The notes beneath the pieces were generated by a model. The model saw only the letters and a program-made list of their open reading frames with translations, did not search any database and was not told the DNA's origin. A DNA stretch of 64,000 nucleotides from Listeria booriae. Lineage in GTDB: Bacteria; Bacillota; Bacilli; Lactobacillales; Listeriaceae. Below, piece after piece: positions 43,250-52,135 of the stretch. The stretch spans positions 107,859 to 171,858 of the forward strand of contig NZ_JNFA01000030.1 of NCBI RefSeq assembly GCF_000766865.1, written 5' to 3'. Positions within the stretch are counted from its first letter, which is position 1; every line of letters begins with the position of its first letter. The position numbers and the translations under genes are program-made.

Positions 43250-43729
43250 TTATTCTGTAGCCTCAAACCTACCTGTCGCAAAATTGTACGTGACGTTCTT
43301 GTTGGTTCGCCACATGTTGAGATATTCGGCGTAATGATACGCGGCTTGGCGCGCCCAATCTGGATTCATTTGCTTTAAAAGGCGAACTGTTTCTTCAAAA
43401 GCTACTTTTCGTGTGTCGCCCTGGAGATCGTCATCGTTTTTGCGGATATAAGTGAGATCGCGTTGTTTCAGTTCGTATGCGAGCCCCATGCGGAATGCGA
43501 GATGGAGAAAAACTTCATATTTGAAAGTATCGAAATCCTCTGTTTTGAAAAGACTCACTCGTTCGCCGCGCTCATCGCCATACAGAAGATAGCCGTCCGC
43601 CTCATTCCAATCCATGCAAAGTTCGCCGAATCCGCCGGAACTTTTTAAATATAAATGAAAGTCGATGTCGTAAAGTGATGCGATGCTTTTTAGTTGTAGG
43701 TAAATGGATTTCGCGTACTCGTCTGCCAT
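43250..43729 (-). CDS. Uncharacterised soluble protein between nusG and rplK
   Basis: A 159-residue acidic cytosolic protein with no signal peptide or membrane helix. It has a Trp/Tyr-rich segment (GGFGELCMDWNEADGYLLYG, about 32-51) and an aromatic C-terminus. The pattern reminds me of small immunity/SUKH-like protein families but I cannot assign one. An uncharacterised gene occupies the same slot in Listeria genomes. The ATG at 43729 follows GGAGG; a terminator lies 25 nt upstream, so it is probably expressed at low level. Confidence 0.75.
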   Translation of the reverse strand: MADEYAKSIYLQLKSIASLYDIDFHLYLKSSGGFGELCMDWNEADGYLLYGDERGERVSLFKTEDFDTFKYEVFLHLAFRMGLAYELKQRDLTYIRKNDDDLQGDTRKVAFEETVRLLKQMNPDWARQAAYHYAEYLNMWRTNKNVTYNFATGRFEATE

Positions 43730-43749
43730 CTGCAAAACCTCCTTCATAG

Positions 43750-43790
43750 TGCGAGAAAAGACCTGGACGTATTTATCCAAGTCTTTTTAT
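43750..43790 (-). terminator. Terminator after nusG and the 35-codon ORF
   Basis: The minus strand reads AAGACTTGGA-taaatacg-TCCAGGTCTT and TTCTC. The stem is good, the T-run short. Confidence 0.75.
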
Positions 43791-43792
43791 TC

Positions 43793-43900
43793 TTATTTTT
43801 TAGTTGCTTTCCATATGATTGAGCCGCACATAATCAATACGATAATGCCTAGGATGGCAATCAATGCCGCGGCTATAGCTGCTGATAGTCCTAAACTCAT
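43793..43900 (-). CDS. Small single-helix membrane protein coupled to nusG
   Basis: A 35-codon ORF starting four nt after the nusG stop. The product (MSLGLSAAIAAALIA..., ending KATKK) is one hydrophobic helix of about 25 residues followed by a short basic tail, so it should insert with the C-terminus inside. A ribosome site, TAAGG, is formed by the end of nusG, suggesting translational coupling. It ends just before a terminator. Function is unknown; it could be a small membrane regulator or a toxin-like peptide. Too short for most gene callers. Confidence 0.6.
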   Translation of the reverse strand: MSLGLSAAIAAALIAILGIIVLIMCGSIIWKATKK

Positions 43901-43904
43901 AGCC

Positions 43905-44438
43905 TTACAGTCTTTCGATTTGGTCGAAATCAACCTCAACTGGTGTTTCGCGCCCAAACATGTTAACCATAACTTTGGCTTTTGCTTTGTCGTTATCGAT
44001 TTCTTCTACTTTACCTGAGAACTCAGCAAACGGCCCTTCTTTGACCATTACTGTTTCGCCAAGCTCGAAATCAGCTTCTTGACGGCGTTCGTTCATACCC
44101 ATACTCTTCAGAATGCGATCTGCTTCTTCTGGTAGCAAGGCAGTTGGTTTAGAACCCGCTCCAGCAGAACCGACGAATCCAGTAACACCCGGCGTATTAC
44201 GAACCACGTACCAAGAATCATCTGTCATAATGATTTCGACAAGTACATAACCTGGGAAAACTTTGCGTTTCAGTGTTTTTGTTTTACCATTCTTTACTTC
44301 TGTTTCTTCTTCTTCAGGAACCATCACGCGGAAAATCTTATCTGACATTCCCATGGATTCTACACGTTTCTCAAGGTTTGCTTTAACTTTGTTTTCATAA
44401 CCAGAATACGTGTGCACAACATACCAATTCTTTTCCAT
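43905..44438 (-). CDS. nusG: Transcription termination/antitermination factor NusG
   Basis: NusG binds RNA polymerase and influences pausing and, with S10, coupling to ribosomes. The 177-residue product starts MEKNWYVVHTYSGYENKV (NGN domain, including VFPGYVLVEIIMTDDSWYVV split across 74-93) and ends in a KOW domain (GPFAEFSGKVEEID). secE lies upstream, and a 35-codon ORF is coupled downstream. Confidence 0.97.
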   Translation of the reverse strand: MEKNWYVVHTYSGYENKVKANLEKRVESMGMSDKIFRVMVPEEEETEVKNGKTKTLKRKVFPGYVLVEIIMTDDSWYVVRNTPGVTGFVGSAGAGSKPTALLPEEADRILKSMGMNERRQEADFELGETVMVKEGPFAEFSGKVEEIDNDKAKAKVMVNMFGRETPVEVDFDQIERL

Positions 44439-44529
44439 GCTCTTGTTTGACCGCCACCAATTGGGGTCATCCTCCTTCTAAATGTATATAATAAAACCTC
44501 TATAATTCCTTTAATAGGTACTGTTCCAA

Positions 44530-44560
44530 AATAAAAAACCCGAAAACGCCTCGGGTTCTA
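44530..44560 (-). terminator. Terminator between secE and nusG
   Basis: The minus strand reads AACCCGAGGCGTTTTCGGGTT then TTTTATTTT, 45 nt after the secE stop. A TATAAT at 44574-44579 lies immediately upstream but has no convincing -35. Confidence 0.85.
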
Positions 44561-44605
44561 TCTCAATAATTGTATTATAGCATTCTTTATCAAAAAAGCC
44601 TAGTC

Positions 44606-44785
44606 TTAAAGGATGAACTGAATAAGCATCTCGATTAAAAAGTCGACAACCATAAAGAACACAGCCATACAAGCTACGGCAATGATAACTGTAATTGTAT
44701 ATGTTCTAAGTTCTTTTCCAGTTGGCCATGTAACTTTGCTCATTTCAGACTTTACGTTACGGAAAAACTTTGAAATTGCTGACAT
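44606..44785 (-). CDS. secE: Preprotein translocase subunit SecE
   Basis: A 59-residue single-helix SecE that clamps SecY. The product begins MSAISKFFRNVKSEMSKVTWPTGKE (written in two parts: residues 1-14 and 15-25) with the conserved KVTWPT motif before one transmembrane helix (about 32-56). GGAGG precedes the ATG. rpmG lies 19 nt upstream, the standard Bacillota arrangement. Confidence 0.95.
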   Translation of the reverse strand: MSAISKFFRNVKSEMSKVTWPTGKELRTYTITVIIAVACMAVFFMVVDFLIEMLIQFIL

Positions 44786-44804
44786 GTTATAACCTCCAAA
44801 TTCA

Positions 44805-44954
44805 CTATTTTGTTTCGCGATGAAGTGTATGCTTATTACAGTGTCTGCAAAATTTCTTCACTTCGAGCCGTTCAGTTCGCGCTGTGCCACCGACACCGAC
44901 GGAATAGTTTCGTGATCCGCATTCTGAACATGCAAGTGACGTCTTCTTCTTCAT
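44805..44954 (-). CDS. rpmG: 50S ribosomal protein L33, zinc-binding type
   Basis: A 49-residue L33 with two CxxC pairs (CSEC and CRHC), the zinc-binding form. It starts [19 protein letters not shown] and ends KHTLHRETK. It lies between sigH and secE as in Bacillus. Zinc-free paralogues usually exist elsewhere in such genomes. Confidence 0.93.
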   Translation of the reverse strand: MKKKTSLACSECGSRNYSVGVGGTARTERLEVKKFCRHCNKHTLHRETK

Positions 44955-45111
44955 AATCACAATCAACTCCGCTTATTTCTATGTTTTTAGTGTCAAAATC
45001 CCCATTCAACACTTTACATCCATAATAATATACCATTAAATGCTGAATTGAGTCAAGAGTGAAAAGTATTTTACACCTAGCAACCCGCGGCACTTCTATG
45101 TTTGAAAATCT

Positions 45112-45744
45112 TTATAGTGAATCGTCCACTTGCTTCATCATCTTTTTCTTTACCCGCTGAATCGCATTGTCAATCGCTTTTTCTTTCTTTCCGAAGTGTT
45201 GGGCCATTTCTTGATAGCTCTTGCCTTCTAAGTACTGATATAAGACTTCTCGCTCGAACTCACTCGTTACTTCTTCAAGCTTATGCGCGACTCCTGCTAA
45301 CTTCTCATTCTGAATCAAGAAATCCTCTGGCGTCATCGCTTCCTTCTCGGAAATCACGTCGAGCAATGTCCAGTCAATCGTATCGCTTTCGTCAACGGGC
45401 GTATCAATGGAAACAGAATGGTTCAACGCGTAATTCTTCTGGCGCATCGACCGCTTCACTGCGGACAAAATCTGGCGGTTAATACAAATCTCAGCAAACG
45501 ACCGGAAAGATGCTTCCCGATCCTCTTTAAAATCACGAATCGCCTTGAACAACCCAATCATGCCTTCTTGAATGAGATCGTCCCGCTCGGCTCCTTGTAA
45601 AAAATACTGTGTGGCTTTCCAATAAATGATAGACTGATATGACTTGAAAAAATGTTCAATGGCCGTGGTATCGCCTGATCTGGCAAGTTGCAACATTTTC
45701 ATTTCTGCTTCTTTACTGTCATTTGTTTTCAATGGAACCGTCAA
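45112..45744 (-). CDS. sigH: RNA polymerase sigma factor SigH
   Basis: A sigma-70-type factor of about 210 residues. Region 2 is DDLIQEGMIGLFKAIRDF followed by ASFRSFAEICINRQI; region 4 is YLEGKSYQEMAQHFGKKEKA with its helix-turn-helix. In Bacillus SigH drives early stationary-phase genes; in Listeria it is linked to competence genes. I start at the TTG at 45744 (MTVPLKTNDSKE) behind AAGGAGG because the longer ATG frame runs through the promoter itself. Confidence 0.9.
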   Translation of the reverse strand: MTVPLKTNDSKEAEMKMLQLARSGDTTAIEHFFKSYQSIIYWKATQYFLQGAERDDLIQEGMIGLFKAIRDFKEDREASFRSFAEICINRQILSAVKRSMRQKNYALNHSVSIDTPVDESDTIDWTLLDVISEKEAMTPEDFLIQNEKLAGVAHKLEEVTSEFEREVLYQYLEGKSYQEMAQHFGKKEKAIDNAIQRVKKKMMKQVDDSL

Positions 45745-45786
45745 AAAGCCTCCTTCGTCAAGCTTCGTATTTCCTCTGTGAATCCC

Positions 45787-45816
45787 ATTATACAAGGGTT
45801 TTAACGCCTTCGTCAA
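45787..45816 (-). promoter_or_regulatory. Promoter of sigH
   Basis: Minus-strand TTGACG (45811-45816), 18 nt, perfect TATAAT (45787-45792), about 40 nt before the TTG start and abutting the rae1 stop. Confidence 0.82.
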
Positions 45817-45819
45817 TGA

Positions 45820-46332
45820 CTATTTTCGGCCTCTTCGTAGCTTTTCTAGGGCTTGAATTGTCTCAAAATCGATATTTAGACCTGTTTTAGGCTGTTTTTC
45901 CTGGATTTCCTTTACTTTGCGGGTGATTTGATGGGTCATTTCCTTAATTTCAAAAACTAACTCCCGCGCTGAAATCCGCAATGCGCCTTGGCCAAATATC
46001 GCCCATTGTTCCGTATAATCACTCGTCGCCACCATGACTTGTGTTTTGACATTTTTGTATTCGATGGCCTTTTGTTCAATGTATTCGTCTGCGGTTTCGT
46101 CCTCTTTTGTGAACACGATTTCGACTTTGTTTTTCTTGTATTTGCGCTCTTTGGCACGGACGTATTGTGCGTCGAACACGACAACCACGCGGTAACCGGT
46201 ATAGCTTTGATATTCAGCCATCCATTCTACCAACTGGTTTCGCGCCGTTTCCAAATCCTTTGCTTTTAAGCGCGCTAGTTCTGGCCATGCCCCGATTACA
46301 TTATAGCCATCGACTAGCAAAACCCGATTCAT
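45820..46332 (-). CDS. rae1: NYN-domain ribosome-dependent mRNA decay factor Rae1 (YacP)
   Basis: A 170-residue PIN-like NYN domain endonuclease. The N-terminus MNRVLLVDGYNVIGAWPEL has the catalytic Asp, and VVVFDAQYV (about 48-56), VVFT-like strands and ATSDYTEQWAIF (about 103-114) add further acidic residues. Rae1 of Bacillus cuts mRNA in the ribosomal A site. It follows rlmB with a two-nt gap. Confidence 0.9.
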   Translation of the reverse strand: MNRVLLVDGYNVIGAWPELARLKAKDLETARNQLVEWMAEYQSYTGYRVVVVFDAQYVRAKERKYKKNKVEIVFTKEDETADEYIEQKAIEYKNVKTQVMVATSDYTEQWAIFGQGALRISARELVFEIKEMTHQITRKVKEIQEKQPKTGLNIDFETIQALEKLRRGRK

Positions 46333-46334
46333 CT

Positions 46335-47084
46335 TTATTCACCTAACGGCAGGCGTTTTCGATAAATCTCATACATTAATACACTCGCTGCTACTGACGC
46401 ATTTAGTGATGTTACTGCGCCACGCATTGGTAAATGTACAAGAAAATCGCATTTTTCACGAACGAGGCGGCTCATCCCAAAGCCTTCACTGCCAATAACA
46501 AGCGCAAGCGGCATGTTCGCATCCATCGTCCGGTAGTCACTGCTCCCACTTGCATCCGTACCAAAAATCCATAATCCCCGCTTCTGCAAATCTTCCATTG
46601 TACGGCTAATATTCGTTACGCGCGCCACTGGAATATGTTCAATCGCGCCTGTTGAAGCCTTCGCAACCGTCTGCGTCAAGCCAACTGAACGACGTTTCGG
46701 AATAATAATACCGTGCGCCCCAACCGCATCTGCCGTACGCATAATCGATCCCAAATTATGCGGATCTTCCAGCTCATCTAAAATAATGAAAAACGGCATT
46801 TCTTCACGTTCTTCCGCTTTCGCAAAAAGATCGTCTAGTTCTGCGTATTGATAAGCCGCCACTTGTGCCGCAACACCTTGATGTGAGCCGCTTACGATTT
46901 TGTCAATTTTTGATTTCGGCACGATTTGCACTTGAATTTTGCGTTCTTTCGCTGCGCCGATGATTTGTTGCATACTTCCTTTTTGCGAGCCTTCCGCAAT
47001 GAGAATTTTATGAATGTCGCGTTCTGATTTTAATACTTCACTGACAGGATTTCGACCTGCAATCCACTCTTGATCTTGCTCCAT
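46335..47084 (-). CDS. rlmB: 23S rRNA 2'-O-methyltransferase RlmB (SpoU/TrmH family)
   Basis: A 249-residue SPOUT methyltransferase, expected to make Gm2251 in 23S rRNA. The N-terminal part is a small RNA-binding domain; the SPOUT knot shows motif 1 DPHNLGSIMRTADAVGAHG, motif 2 LVIGSEGFGMSRL and motif 3 LNASVAASVLMYEI. Gene order mrnC-rlmB-rae1-sigH is conserved in Bacillus. Confidence 0.93.
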   Translation of the reverse strand: MEQDQEWIAGRNPVSEVLKSERDIHKILIAEGSQKGSMQQIIGAAKERKIQVQIVPKSKIDKIVSGSHQGVAAQVAAYQYAELDDLFAKAEEREEMPFFIILDELEDPHNLGSIMRTADAVGAHGIIIPKRRSVGLTQTVAKASTGAIEHIPVARVTNISRTMEDLQKRGLWIFGTDASGSSDYRTMDANMPLALVIGSEGFGMSRLVREKCDFLVHLPMRGAVTSLNASVAASVLMYEIYRKRLPLGE

Positions 47085-47100
47085 CTTGTTTTTTGCCTCC

Positions 47101-47499
47101 TTATTTCGCTTTAATAATCTCCGTAGCTAAATTAAGCCATTCCGTAAGCCGCGCTGTTTCGCCGCCCAAATATAAATAGCCAATCACCGCTTCAAATGCT
47201 GATGATAAACTGTATGTTTGCAAATCCGTATTTTTCGGGACGCTATTGGATTTGGCATTTCGTCCTCGTTTTGCGATCCGGTCCTCTTCTTCTGTCAAAA
47301 ATTCCTGCGCATACATCGCTTGTAAAATATAAGCTTGCGCCTTCGCAGACACGTATTGCGTCGCCGTTTTGTGCAGGTGGTTCGGCTTTGTTTTGCCTTC
47401 TGCTAAAAGTAGTTCGCGAATGTGGCGTTCATACACCGAGTCGCCCATGTACGCCAAAGCCAAGCCGTTTAGCTGTTTGTAGTCCTTCACAGTCGCCAT
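47101..47499 (-). CDS. mrnC: Mini-ribonuclease III
   Basis: A 132-residue RNase III catalytic domain without a dsRNA-binding domain; it matures 23S rRNA. LNGLALAYMGDSVYE (about 10-24) contains the catalytic Asp and Glu-region motif, and FEAVIGYLYLGGE (about 105) the second. It starts two nt after the cysS stop. Confidence 0.93.
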   Translation of the reverse strand: MATVKDYKQLNGLALAYMGDSVYERHIRELLLAEGKTKPNHLHKTATQYVSAKAQAYILQAMYAQEFLTEEEDRIAKRGRNAKSNSVPKNTDLQTYSLSSAFEAVIGYLYLGGETARLTEWLNLATEIIKAK

Positions 47500-47501
47500 C
47501 T

Positions 47502-48920
47502 TTAACCTCTTTTCCAGCGCGTACCTTGAGCTGTATCTTCCAAAATAATTTGTTTTTCCTTCAACATATCACGAATTTCATCCGATCTTGCAAAATTTCG
47601 TTCGTTGCGCGCCTGAATCCGCTCTTCAATCAGCGCCTCAATATCCTCGTCACTCAGCCCGCTTTCACTCGCTTCCACGGCCAACTTAAAGCCAAGAACA
47701 TCCGCAAACAACGTCATCATCCCTAAAAACTCACGCAAAACCGTAATCGAAATCTGCTCATTCGTTAAGTAAATGTTTGCCCGTTTTGCCAGTTCATAGA
47801 AGACCGAAATCGCATTCGCCGTATTGAAATCATCATCCATTTCATCTTCGAATTGTGTTTTCAGCTCCGTTAATTGCTCTAACCAATCATCCTCTTCCGG
47901 CGTACCTGTATAATCCTCTTCTGCGACCTGCAAACGATGATCCACATTTTGATATGCCGTCCGCAAGCGATCCAAGCCATTTTCCGCATCTTGCAATAAC
48001 GCCTCACTATAAGAAATCGGGCGACGATAATGCACAGATAACATGAAGAACCGCACCACATTCGCGTTATGCTGCTCCAAAACCTCATGAAGCGTAATGA
48101 AATTCCCTAGTGATTTCGACATTTTCTCGCCATCAATATTCATATAACCATTATGCATCCAATACTTCGCAAAAGTTTTACCAGTCAAAGCCTCCGACTG
48201 CGCGATTTCATCCTCATGATGCGGAAAAATCAAATCTTGCCCACCAGCATGAATATCAATCGTGTCTCCCAAATACTTACGAGCCATCGCCGAGCATTCA
48301 ATATGCCAGCCTGGACGCCCAGCTCCCCAAGGACTTTCCCAAGAAATCTCACCCGGTTTCGCCGCTTTCCATAAAGTGAAATCAAGCTGATCCTCTTTTC
48401 GATCATTGGCCTCCACACGAATCCCGTGCTGCAATTCCGCCAACGGTTGCTGCGACAATTTGCCATAGTCCTTAAATTCCTTCGTACGGAAATACACATC
48501 GCCCGCCGACTCATACGCGTAGCCCTTTTCAATCAATGCTTTTATAAACGCAATAATATCATCCATGTCCTGCGTCACCCGAGGATGAACATTGGCATCG
48601 CGCACATTCAACTGATGCACATCGTCAAAATAAGCCCCAATAAAGCGTTCCGCAACCTCAGGCACCGTCAATTCCAACTCATGCGCCGCACGAATCAACT
48701 TATCATCCACATCCGTAAAATTCGAAACAAAATTCACATCAAAACCACGATAAGTCAAATAACGACGCACCGTATCAAAAACAATAATCGGTCGCGCATT
48801 CCCAATATGAATATAGTTGTAAACAGTTGGCCCACAAACATACATTTTGACCTTCCCATCTTCAAGTGGCGTAAAAACCTCTTTTTCACGAGACAATGTA
48901 TTAAAAATTTGTAAAGTCAT
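47502..48920 (-). CDS. cysS: Cysteinyl-tRNA synthetase
   Basis: A 472-residue class I synthetase that charges tRNA-Cys. HIGH-type motif YIHIGNARP (about 36-44), KMSKS motif [11 protein letters not shown] (about 265), and the zinc residues Cys29 and CSAM-HAGGQDL region. Its ATG overlaps the cysE stop (ATGA), so both are read from the same T-box-controlled mRNA. Confidence 0.97.
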   Translation of the reverse strand: MTLQIFNTLSREKEVFTPLEDGKVKMYVCGPTVYNYIHIGNARPIIVFDTVRRYLTYRGFDVNFVSNFTDVDDKLIRAAHELELTVPEVAERFIGAYFDDVHQLNVRDANVHPRVTQDMDDIIAFIKALIEKGYAYESAGDVYFRTKEFKDYGKLSQQPLAELQHGIRVEANDRKEDQLDFTLWKAAKPGEISWESPWGAGRPGWHIECSAMARKYLGDTIDIHAGGQDLIFPHHEDEIAQSEALTGKTFAKYWMHNGYMNIDGEKMSKSLGNFITLHEVLEQHNANVVRFFMLSVHYRRPISYSEALLQDAENGLDRLRTAYQNVDHRLQVAEEDYTGTPEEDDWLEQLTELKTQFEDEMDDDFNTANAISVFYELAKRANIYLTNEQISITVLREFLGMMTLFADVLGFKLAVEASESGLSDEDIEALIEERIQARNERNFARSDEIRDMLKEKQIILEDTAQGTRWKRG

Positions 48921-49549
48921 TGTTCCTCTTCTCCTTTTTCCGTCCGATTTTTTAATTCCTCTAATTGTTTTTCAATTTCCAGTATCCGCCGTTTCATCTC
49001 TGCCACTTGCGGTTCCGTATGTTGCGTCACGCGACCATTTAGCCGCACAACTTTTGCAGGAACCCCGACCACCGTCGCACCAAGTGGCACATCTTTTATG
49101 ACCACAGCGCCCGCACCAACTTTTGCGTCCTCGCCAATATTTATCGGTCCAAGAATCTTAGCACCCGCAGAAATCAGCGCCCGGTTTCCCACAGTAGGAT
49201 GGCGTTTCCCTTGATGTTTTCCCGTCCCACCAAGCGTCACCCCATGAAAGAGCACGACATCATCACCAATCTCCGCCGTCTCCCCGATTACAATTCCAGC
49301 CCCATGATCGATAAACAAACGCCGTCCAATCGTGGCCCCCGGATGAATCTCCACATTCGTCAAAAACCGTGCCACCTGCGACAACCATTTCGAAAACACC
49401 ACCATCCGATGCCTATAAAAAAAGTTCGCAAACCGATGCCACCATATCGCATGGAGACCCGGATAATTCAGAAACGCGTCCACATAACCACGCGCCGCTG
49501 GATCATTCACCATCACCATTTTCATATCCTCTTTCATGCGACTAGCCAT
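48917..49549 (-). CDS. cysE: Serine O-acetyltransferase
   Basis: A 210-residue hexapeptide-repeat (left-handed beta-helix) enzyme that makes O-acetylserine, first step of cysteine synthesis. [17 protein letters not shown] lies at the N-terminus; the catalytic region [18 protein letters not shown] (about 82-99) and [10 protein letters not shown] are intact; the C-terminus is a charged coiled-coil-like tail. GGAGGG precedes the ATG. It is the first gene after the Cys T-box. Confidence 0.96.
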   Translation of the reverse strand: MASRMKEDMKMVMVNDPAARGYVDAFLNYPGLHAIWWHRFANFFYRHRMVVFSKWLSQVARFLTNVEIHPGATIGRRLFIDHGAGIVIGETAEIGDDVVLFHGVTLGGTGKHQGKRHPTVGNRALISAGAKILGPINIGEDAKVGAGAVVIKDVPLGATVVGVPAKVVRLNGRVTQHTEPQVAEMKRRILEIEKQLEELKNRTEKGEEEQ

Positions 49550-49582
49550 TGTAATCCCTCCTTATCTACTCTGAATTAAAAC

Positions 49583-50029
49583 GCAAAAAAGACCCCTCAA
49601 CAGAGGCGTCACGCGGTTCCACTCTGATTCAAGTACAGTTTGGAGTTCCAAATCTAATAATCGGCGGCAAGCGTTCGCATTCCGTCTATTTCCTAGACTT
49701 CCGGTGCTCACATACCTAAGTATGCTCCGCTTCCGGCTTCTAGAAAATAGACGGAATACAAACGCTTTCGCTCGATTTGCGTACAAACACCGTTTTGAGA
49801 TCCTCTCTTTCAAAAAGACCTTTGACGTTGTTTCGCGTTAGGGACTCGTTCACTAAACTTATCTCATCTGAATAACGGTCAGTCGCCGCTTTGCGATACT
49901 ATGATTTCCCACAAAGATTCCGAGATGCATTTCAGAATACGCCTGCGCTAAGCCACTCCCAGCCTTGGTGGCACTCTCTGTTTAGCCGTCATATTTCCTA
50001 CTTCTTCTCATCAACATTTTCGCTTATTA
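49583..50029 (-). promoter_or_regulatory. Cysteine T-box riboswitch controlling cysE-cysS
   Basis: In the minus-strand RNA: a Stem I region with the AG-bulge (AGAAGAAGTAGGAAA), the specifier TGC at 49929-49927 (Cys) inside GAAATGCATCTC, then the T-box GAGTGGAACCGCG (49612-49625) and the terminator GACGCCTC-tgtt-GAGGGGTC plus TTTTTT (49583-49611). Uncharged tRNA-Cys would open the terminator and allow cysE-cysS expression. The leader is about 447 nt because a 119-nt repeat sits between Stem I/III and the T-box. Confidence 0.93.
49659..49777 (-). repeat. Palindromic element with variable stem arms, copy 1 (inside the T-box leader)
   Basis: Parts: left flank 49659-49681, left arm 49682-49696, core 49697-49739, right arm 49740-49754, right flank 49755-49777. 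Arms pair 14 of 15; flanks pair with each other at 17 of 23 positions; the core holds a CATAC-ctaa-GTATG hairpin. Flanks and core match copy 2 almost exactly but the arms do not. Non-coding in all frames. Confidence 0.9.
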
Positions 50030-50035
50030 AGTCTC

Positions 50036-50065
50036 ATTGTACCACAGACCACTTCCACCGTCACC
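50036..50065 (-). promoter_or_regulatory. Promoter of cysE-cysS
   Basis: Minus-strand TACAAT (50036-50041) with a weak GGTGAC -35 (50060-50065) at 18 nt. It places the transcript start just before Stem I of the T-box and lies just after the GNAT stop. Confidence 0.6.
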
Positions 50066-50077
50066 AAAAATCTCTTC

Positions 50078-50557
50078 TTATTCATTCGCCAATTTCGTTA
50101 GCGTTTCCCCAGCAATCCGATACACCGTCCAATCCTCCATCGCCTCCGCGCCCATCTTCAAATAAAAGTCAATACTCGGCTTATTCCAATCCAAGCACCA
50201 CCACTCCAACCGGCCACATCCACGCTCCACCGCAATCTCCGCCAACCGCTTCAAAAATGCCTTCCCGAATCCCTTCCCACGCACATTCGGTTGCACATAT
50301 AAATCCTCCAAATAAATCCCCGAACGCCCCAGAAAAGTTGAAAAATTATGAAAAAATAACGCGAATCCAACCGATTCACCATCATACTCACCAATCAAAA
50401 CTTCCGCTTTCTCCTTCTCAAACAACCACTCGTGCAACGCCTCTTCCGTCGCCACAACTTGGTCCAACATCCCTTCATACTCCGCCAATTCCTTAATAAA
50501 TCGCAATACTAACGGAACATCGCCCTCCGCTGCAAATCTAAACTGTAATTCTGCCAT
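50078..50557 (-). CDS. GNAT family N-acetyltransferase
   Basis: A 159-residue acetyl-CoA-dependent acetyltransferase. The acetyl-CoA loop is VQPNVRGKGFGKAFLKRL (about 90-107) and the C-terminal motif NKPSIDFYLKMGAEAMEDW resembles the diamine/spermidine acetyltransferase (SAT) branch; the substrate is not certain. I start at ATG 50557, after AGGGGG. It interrupts the gltX-cysE order usual in Bacillota and has its own promoter. Confidence 0.85.
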   Translation of the reverse strand: MAELQFRFAAEGDVPLVLRFIKELAEYEGMLDQVVATEEALHEWLFEKEKAEVLIGEYDGESVGFALFFHNFSTFLGRSGIYLEDLYVQPNVRGKGFGKAFLKRLAEIAVERGCGRLEWWCLDWNKPSIDFYLKMGAEAMEDWTVYRIAGETLTKLANE

Positions 50558-50591
50558 CCTAATTCCCCCTAAATATCTATAATTCGCCATT

Positions 50592-50621
50592 ATTATACAC
50601 TAAAAAAGAACATACCTGCAA
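50592..50621 (-). promoter_or_regulatory. Promoter of the GNAT gene, inside the gltX terminator
   Basis: Minus-strand TTGCAG (50616-50621), 18 nt, TATAAT (50592-50597). The -35 lies in the 3' arm/loop of the gltX terminator hairpin. Confidence 0.6.
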
Positions 50622-50638
50622 AAAACAGATACGTTCTC
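50601..50638 (-). terminator. Terminator of gltX
   Basis: The minus strand reads GAACGTATCTG-tttttt-GCAGGTATGTTC then TTTTTT. Confidence 0.9.
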
Positions 50639-50646
50639 CAAAATTA

Positions 50647-52119
50647 TTATTTCGCTTCATTGAGTCGGTTTTCCAAACGGTTTACCACTTTTTCACGACC
50701 TAGTACTTCGATTGATTGTGGTAATTCAGGACCGTGCATTTCACCAGTAACAGCAACACGAATCGGCATGAATAAGCCTTTTCCTTTTGCGCCAGTGGCT
50801 TTTTGCACACGTTTAATCGCAGCCTTCACTTCATCCGCCGCAAATGGTTCAATGGTAGCCATTTCTTCTTTAAACGCCGCCAAAACTTCTGGCACTTGTT
50901 CGCCAGCAAGCACTTCTTTTTCTTCTTCATCAAATTCTACATCATCCGTGAAGAACATTGCTGAAAGTTCCACGATTTCCGCGCCAAAACTCATTTGTTC
51001 ATGGTAAAGCGATACGAGTTTGTGCACCCAAGCCAACTCATCCGCATCAGCCGTTGCTGACACAAGACCTGCTTTAACTAAGTGCGGCAAGCATAAGTTC
51101 ACAACTTGCTCCAAATCTAATTGCTTCACATATTGGTTGTTCACCCAAGTCAATTTATGCGTATCAAACAACGCCGGCGACTTCGATAAACGCTTCGGAT
51201 CAAAGATTTTAATAAACTCTTCCTTAGAGAAAATCTCATCTTCGCCCTCCGGAGACCAACCAAGCATGGCGATAAAATTAAACAACGCATTTGGCAAATA
51301 ACCTAAATCTTTATACTGCTCGATAAATTGAATAATCGACTCATCACGTTTACTCAATTTACGTTTGCTTTCGTTCACGATTAGCGTCATATGACCAAAC
51401 GTTGGCGGCTCCCAACCATACGCTTCATAAATCATCAGTTGTTTTGGCGTATTCGAAATATGATCATCCCCACGCAACACATGCGTCATTTCCATTAAAT
51501 GATCATCAATCGCCACCGCAAAATTATACGTCGGAATCCCGTCTTTTTTCACGATAACAAAATCACCAATACCATCTGATTCAAAAGACACATCGCCTTT
51601 GACCATATCGTTAAACGTATACGTCTTGCCTGGTTGTACCGCATAGCGAATGCTCGGTTTCAAGCCTTGTGCTTCCTTCTGCGCGCGTTGTTCCGCCGTC
51701 AAATGACGACATTTCCCACTATAACGCGGCATCATGCTATTCGCTTTTTGCTCTTCACGTTCTGCTTCCAGCTCTTCCTCCGTACAGTAACACTTGTACG
51801 CCTTGCCTTCTGACACGATCTGCTCAATTAGCGGATCATACAGATGTTGACGCTCACTTTGACGATACGGGCCATAATTACCGCCCTTGTCCACGCCTTC
51901 ATCCCAATCCATGCCAAGCCACGCCAAATTCTCTAACTGGCTCGACTCACCATTTTCGATGTTCCGCTTTTGGTCCGTATCCTCAATACGAATCACAAAA
52001 TCGCCATCATTATGTCTTGCAAACAAATAATTAAACAACGCCGTACGCGCATTCCCAATATGCAAATGCCCCGTTGGACTTGGCGCATAACGCACACGCA
52101 CTCTCTTTGCTTCACTCAT
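50647..52119 (-). CDS. gltX: Glutamyl-tRNA synthetase (probably also glutamylates tRNA-Gln)
   Basis: A 490-residue class I synthetase. HIGH-type motif [15 protein letters not shown] (about 11-25) and KMSKS-type motif KLSKRDES (about 254-261), with the zinc-region [12 protein letters not shown] near 109. In Bacillota lacking GlnRS it is non-discriminating and works with GatCAB; that is inference here. I start at ATG 52119; the GTG three codons earlier abuts the ribosome site. Own terminator downstream. Confidence 0.96.
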   Translation of the reverse strand: MSEAKRVRVRYAPSPTGHLHIGNARTALFNYLFARHNDGDFVIRIEDTDQKRNIENGESSQLENLAWLGMDWDEGVDKGGNYGPYRQSERQHLYDPLIEQIVSEGKAYKCYCTEEELEAEREEQKANSMMPRYSGKCRHLTAEQRAQKEAQGLKPSIRYAVQPGKTYTFNDMVKGDVSFESDGIGDFVIVKKDGIPTYNFAVAIDDHLMEMTHVLRGDDHISNTPKQLMIYEAYGWEPPTFGHMTLIVNESKRKLSKRDESIIQFIEQYKDLGYLPNALFNFIAMLGWSPEGEDEIFSKEEFIKIFDPKRLSKSPALFDTHKLTWVNNQYVKQLDLEQVVNLCLPHLVKAGLVSATADADELAWVHKLVSLYHEQMSFGAEIVELSAMFFTDDVEFDEEEKEVLAGEQVPEVLAAFKEEMATIEPFAADEVKAAIKRVQKATGAKGKGLFMPIRVAVTGEMHGPELPQSIEVLGREKVVNRLENRLNEAK

Positions 52120-52135
52120 TTTTATCACTACTCCT

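Noticed and set aside
44574..44602. Promoter upstream of the secE-nusG terminator
   Set aside because: The TATAAT is perfect but no -35 is at a usable distance, and a transcript would meet the terminator within 20 nt.
49562..49813. 83-codon minus-strand ORF in the cysE leader
   Set aside because: It runs through the T-box and the palindromic element, has no ribosome site and no conserved features.
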